From Trinickia symbiotica (GTDB lineage Bacteria; Pseudomonadota; Gammaproteobacteria; Burkholderiales; Burkholderiaceae): 64,000 bases of DNA. The notes under the pieces were generated by a model. It did not search any database and had not been told where the DNA came from. It worked only from the letters and a program-made list of their open reading frames with translations. Shown one piece after another: positions 61,150 through 64,000 of this stretch. Both the position numbers and the translations under genes were made by a program. Location: NCBI RefSeq assembly GCF_002934455.1, contig NZ_PTIR01000013.1:119138-183137 (forward strand), in the 5' to 3' direction. How positions within the stretch are numbered: position 1 is the stretch's first letter; each line of letters begins with the position of its first letter.

Positions 61150-61710
61150 CTACAGCTTTTCGACCTGTCCGAATTCCAACTCGACAGGCGTGGCGCGACC
61201 GAAAATGGTGACGGAAACGCGGACGCGCGACTTCTCGTAGTTGACCTCTTCGACGCTGCCGTTGAAGTCCGTGAAGGGGCCGTCTTTGACGCGCACCATT
61301 TCGCCGACCTCGAACAATGTCTTCGGACGCGGCTTCTCCACGCCCTCTTGCATCTGCGACATGATCTTTTCGACTTCCCGCGGGGAAATCGGGCTCGGGC
61401 GATTGCGCGCCCCGCCGACAAAGCCCGTGACCTTGGCCGTGTTTTTCACGAGGTGCCAGGTTTCGTCGGTCATTTCCATCTCGACGAGCACGTAGCCGGG
61501 GAAGAAGCGGCGCTCCGTCACCGATTTGTGACCGCCCTTGACTTCGACGACCTCTTCAGTCGGAACGAGAATCTGGCCGAACTTGTCTTGCATGCCGGCG
61601 CGCTCGATGCGCTCCTGAAGCGCGCGTTGCACGCTCTTCTCCATGCCGGAGTAGGCGTGCACGACGTACCAACGTTTGCCGCTCGGGGATGCCGGAGTAT
61701 CGCCGCTCAT
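61150..61710 (-). CDS. nusG: Transcription termination/antitermination factor NusG
   Basis: The protein has 186 residues. The NGN domain has [19 protein letters not shown] and [14 protein letters not shown]; the C-terminal KOW domain has [20 protein letters not shown]. NusG couples RNA polymerase to Rho or to S10 of the ribosome. The ATG at 61710 was chosen; the frame continues upstream over secE. It follows secE by 1 nt. Confidence 0.98.
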   Translation of the reverse strand: MSGDTPASPSGKRWYVVHAYSGMEKSVQRALQERIERAGMQDKFGQILVPTEEVVEVKGGHKSVTERRFFPGYVLVEMEMTDETWHLVKNTAKVTGFVGGARNRPSPISPREVEKIMSQMQEGVEKPRPKTLFEVGEMVRVKDGPFTDFNGSVEEVNYEKSRVRVSVTIFGRATPVELEFGQVEKL

Positions 61711-61711
61711 A

Positions 61712-62092
61712 TCATTTCCAACCCAGAATCGCCGAGAAAATGACCCATTCGATGGACTTATCGCTAACCCAAAGAAAGACCGCCATTGCGAGCACGAAGC
61801 CGAAGACCACGAGCGTGGTCTGCGTCGCTTCTTTGCGAGTCGGCCAGACGACCTTGCGAACTTCTTTGTAGGAGTCCTTGGCGAAAGCGATGAAGCTCTT
61901 ACCGGGGGAGGAGAACAGACCGACCACAACACCCGCGGCGATGCCGACCAACAAGGCCGCACCGCGCACATACCATTCCTGGCCACTCAGCCAGAAGAAA
62001 GCAACGAATCCGGCCAAGAAAAGCAGTACGCCCGCGATAAGCATCAATTTGTCGCTGGAAGTATCCACAGCTTCGACGGAAGGATTCGCCAT
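61712..62092 (-). CDS. secE: Preprotein translocase subunit SecE
   Basis: The protein has 126 residues with three transmembrane helices (about 15-35, 41-60 and 94-115). The essential family motif is [20 protein letters not shown] before the last helix. It stabilises SecY. The secE-nusG pair precedes rplK as in most proteobacteria. Confidence 0.97.
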   Translation of the reverse strand: MANPSVEAVDTSSDKLMLIAGVLLFLAGFVAFFWLSGQEWYVRGAALLVGIAAGVVVGLFSSPGKSFIAFAKDSYKEVRKVVWPTRKEATQTTLVVFGFVLAMAVFLWVSDKSIEWVIFSAILGWK

Positions 62093-62126
62093 AACACCTT
62101 ATTTGCGCCTACTACGCGCAGAAAGT

Positions 62127-62202
62127 TGGCAGGGGCAGAGGGAATCGAACCCCCAACCTTCGGTTTTGGAGACCGACGCTCTGCCAGTTGAGCTATACCC
62201 CT
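62127..62202 (-). tRNA. tRNA-Trp (anticodon CCA)
   Basis: A 76-nt cloverleaf beginning AGGGGTATAGCTCAACTGGC, with anticodon loop CTCCAAA (CCA), T-arm GGTTCGATTCC and an encoded CCA end. It lies between tuf and secE. Confidence 0.97.
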
Positions 62203-62264
62203 AAACCATTTGGGGCTGGCTTGCCGCCAACCCCGAAACCACTGATCAACGAGACGGGACTGGC

Positions 62265-63455
<1,191 letters not shown>

Positions 63456-63517
63456 GTTCGACTCCTAAGAGGATTTACCGTATGTTGCGCCGCACGCAAA
63501 CTATCACTGACACTCTC

Positions 63518-63592
<75 letters not shown>

Positions 63593-63608
63593 AGGTACTT
63601 CTTGGCAT

Positions 63609-63682
63609 TGGAGCGGGTGAAGGGAATCGAACCCTCGTCGTAAGCTTGGAAGGCTTCTGCTCTACCATTGAGCTACACCCGC
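63609..63682 (-). tRNA. tRNA-Gly (anticodon TCC)
   Basis: A 74-nt cloverleaf beginning GCGGGTGTAGCTCAATGG, anticodon loop CTTCCAA (TCC), T-loop TTCGATT and an encoded CCA. Confidence 0.97.
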
Positions 63683-63719
63683 TTGGGCCATGCGATTCCT
63701 GCCACTCACCATTGCATTC

Positions 63720-63805
63720 TGGTGGAGGGGGTTGGATTCGAACCAACGTAGGCGTAAGCCAACAGATTTACAGTCTGCCCCCTTTAGCCACTCGGGCACC
63801 CCTCC
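63720..63805 (-). tRNA. tRNA-Tyr (anticodon GTA)
   Basis: An 86-nt class II tRNA beginning GGAGGGGTGCCCGAGTGG, with anticodon loop CTGTAAA (GTA), a long variable arm, T-loop TTCGAAT and an encoded CCA. First gene after the promoter at 63820-63848. Confidence 0.97.
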
Positions 63806-63819
63806 GCAGAGAACGGACG

Positions 63820-63848
63820 ATTATGACGGTGACCGCCGACTATGTCAA
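63820..63848 (-). promoter_or_regulatory. Strong sigma-70 promoter of the tRNA-Tyr/Gly/Thr-tuf operon
   Basis: On the minus strand a consensus TTGACA (63843-63848), a 17-nt spacer and CATAAT (63820-63825) end 14 nt before the tRNA-Tyr gene. This is the best promoter match seen in the window. Confidence 0.88.
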
Positions 63849-63912
63849 GCATAGTGCAGCCAAGCCATTTCTCGACGCCCTCACTTATACCTATTTTGGT
63901 GCGCTAAAGCAC

Positions 63913-63943
63913 AAACCCCCGCGAGCGAGAGCTGGCGGGGGTT
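63913..63943 (-). terminator. Terminator of the ribosomal RNA operon
   Basis: On the minus strand AAACCCCCGC and GCGGGGGTTT pair around an 11-nt loop, about 16 nt beyond the 5S rRNA 3' end. Confidence 0.85.
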
Positions 63944-63958
63944 TGATGGGGGTTGGGA

Positions 63959-64000
63959 GCCTGACGATTACCTACTTTCACACGGGGATCCGCACTATCA
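63959..64000 (-). rRNA. rrf: 5S ribosomal RNA, 3' end only
   Basis: The minus strand reads GATAGTGCGGATCCCCGTGT then GAAAGTAGGTAATCGTCAGG, matching the conserved 3' third of bacterial 5S rRNA. The gene continues beyond the right edge, so a rrn operon lies to the right. Confidence 0.93.

Overview
The window is a GC-rich chromosomal segment from a betaproteobacterium of the family Burkholderiaceae (Burkholderia sensu lato: Paraburkholderia, Trinickia, Caballeronia or similar). This rests on protein sequences, on the gene order mrcA/pilMN(OP)Q/aroKB, on the secE-nusG-rplKAJL-rpoBC-recQ-rpsLG-fusA-tuf-S10-spc-alpha arrangement, and on the short leader regions. I cannot fix the genus from the sequence alone.

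Left part (1-23 kb): the start of ugpB, then dgt, aroB, aroK and a compact type IV pilus/competence assembly operon (pilM, pilN, a fused pilO-pilP, pilQ), all on the minus strand with stop/start overlaps inside the pil set. mrcA (penicillin-binding protein 1A) is divergent from pilM, the same layout as hofMNOPQ/mrcA in enterics. Next come cyaY, lptM-lysA, the periplasmic methionine sulfoxide reductase pair msrP-msrQ, the system II cytochrome c maturation pair resB-ccsB with a di-haem cytochrome c4, the GTPase yihA, hemB, dsbD and cutA. Several of these share a periplasmic redox theme (haem synthesis, c-haem attachment, disulfide reduction, Met-SO repair).

Middle part (23-44.7 kb): a nearly unbroken minus-strand transcription/translation locus. 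In transcription order it holds recQ, rpsL-rpsG-fusA-tuf, the S10 cluster (rpsJ to rpsQ), the spc cluster (rplN to secY, infA, rpmJ) and the alpha cluster (rpsM, rpsK, rpsD, rpoA, rplQ), closed by a terminator. A promoter with an overlapping stem-loop lies in the 326-nt gap between rpsQ and rplN.

Accessory island (44.8-49.5 kb): between recQ and the rpoC terminator sit two probable toxin/immunity pairs, all minus strand. The larger pair is a 1042-residue protein ending in a zinc-dependent deaminase-like domain (HAE...CxxC), followed with a 4-nt overlap by a small cytosolic protein that is the candidate immunity factor. The smaller pair is a BPSL0067-like Cys/His peptidoglycan amidase, apparently initiated at CTG, followed by a secreted STY0301-like immunity candidate. 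No secretion-system structural gene is visible, so these are orphan effectors. This is the part of the window most likely to hold undescribed biology.

Right part (49.7-64 kb): rpoC, rpoB, rplL, rplJ, rplA, rplK, nusG, secE, tRNA-Trp, a second and virtually identical tuf, tRNA-Thr, tRNA-Gly, tRNA-Tyr with a strong promoter, then the terminator and 3' end of a 5S rRNA gene. All are transcribed leftward, so a ribosomal RNA operon continues to the right of the window.
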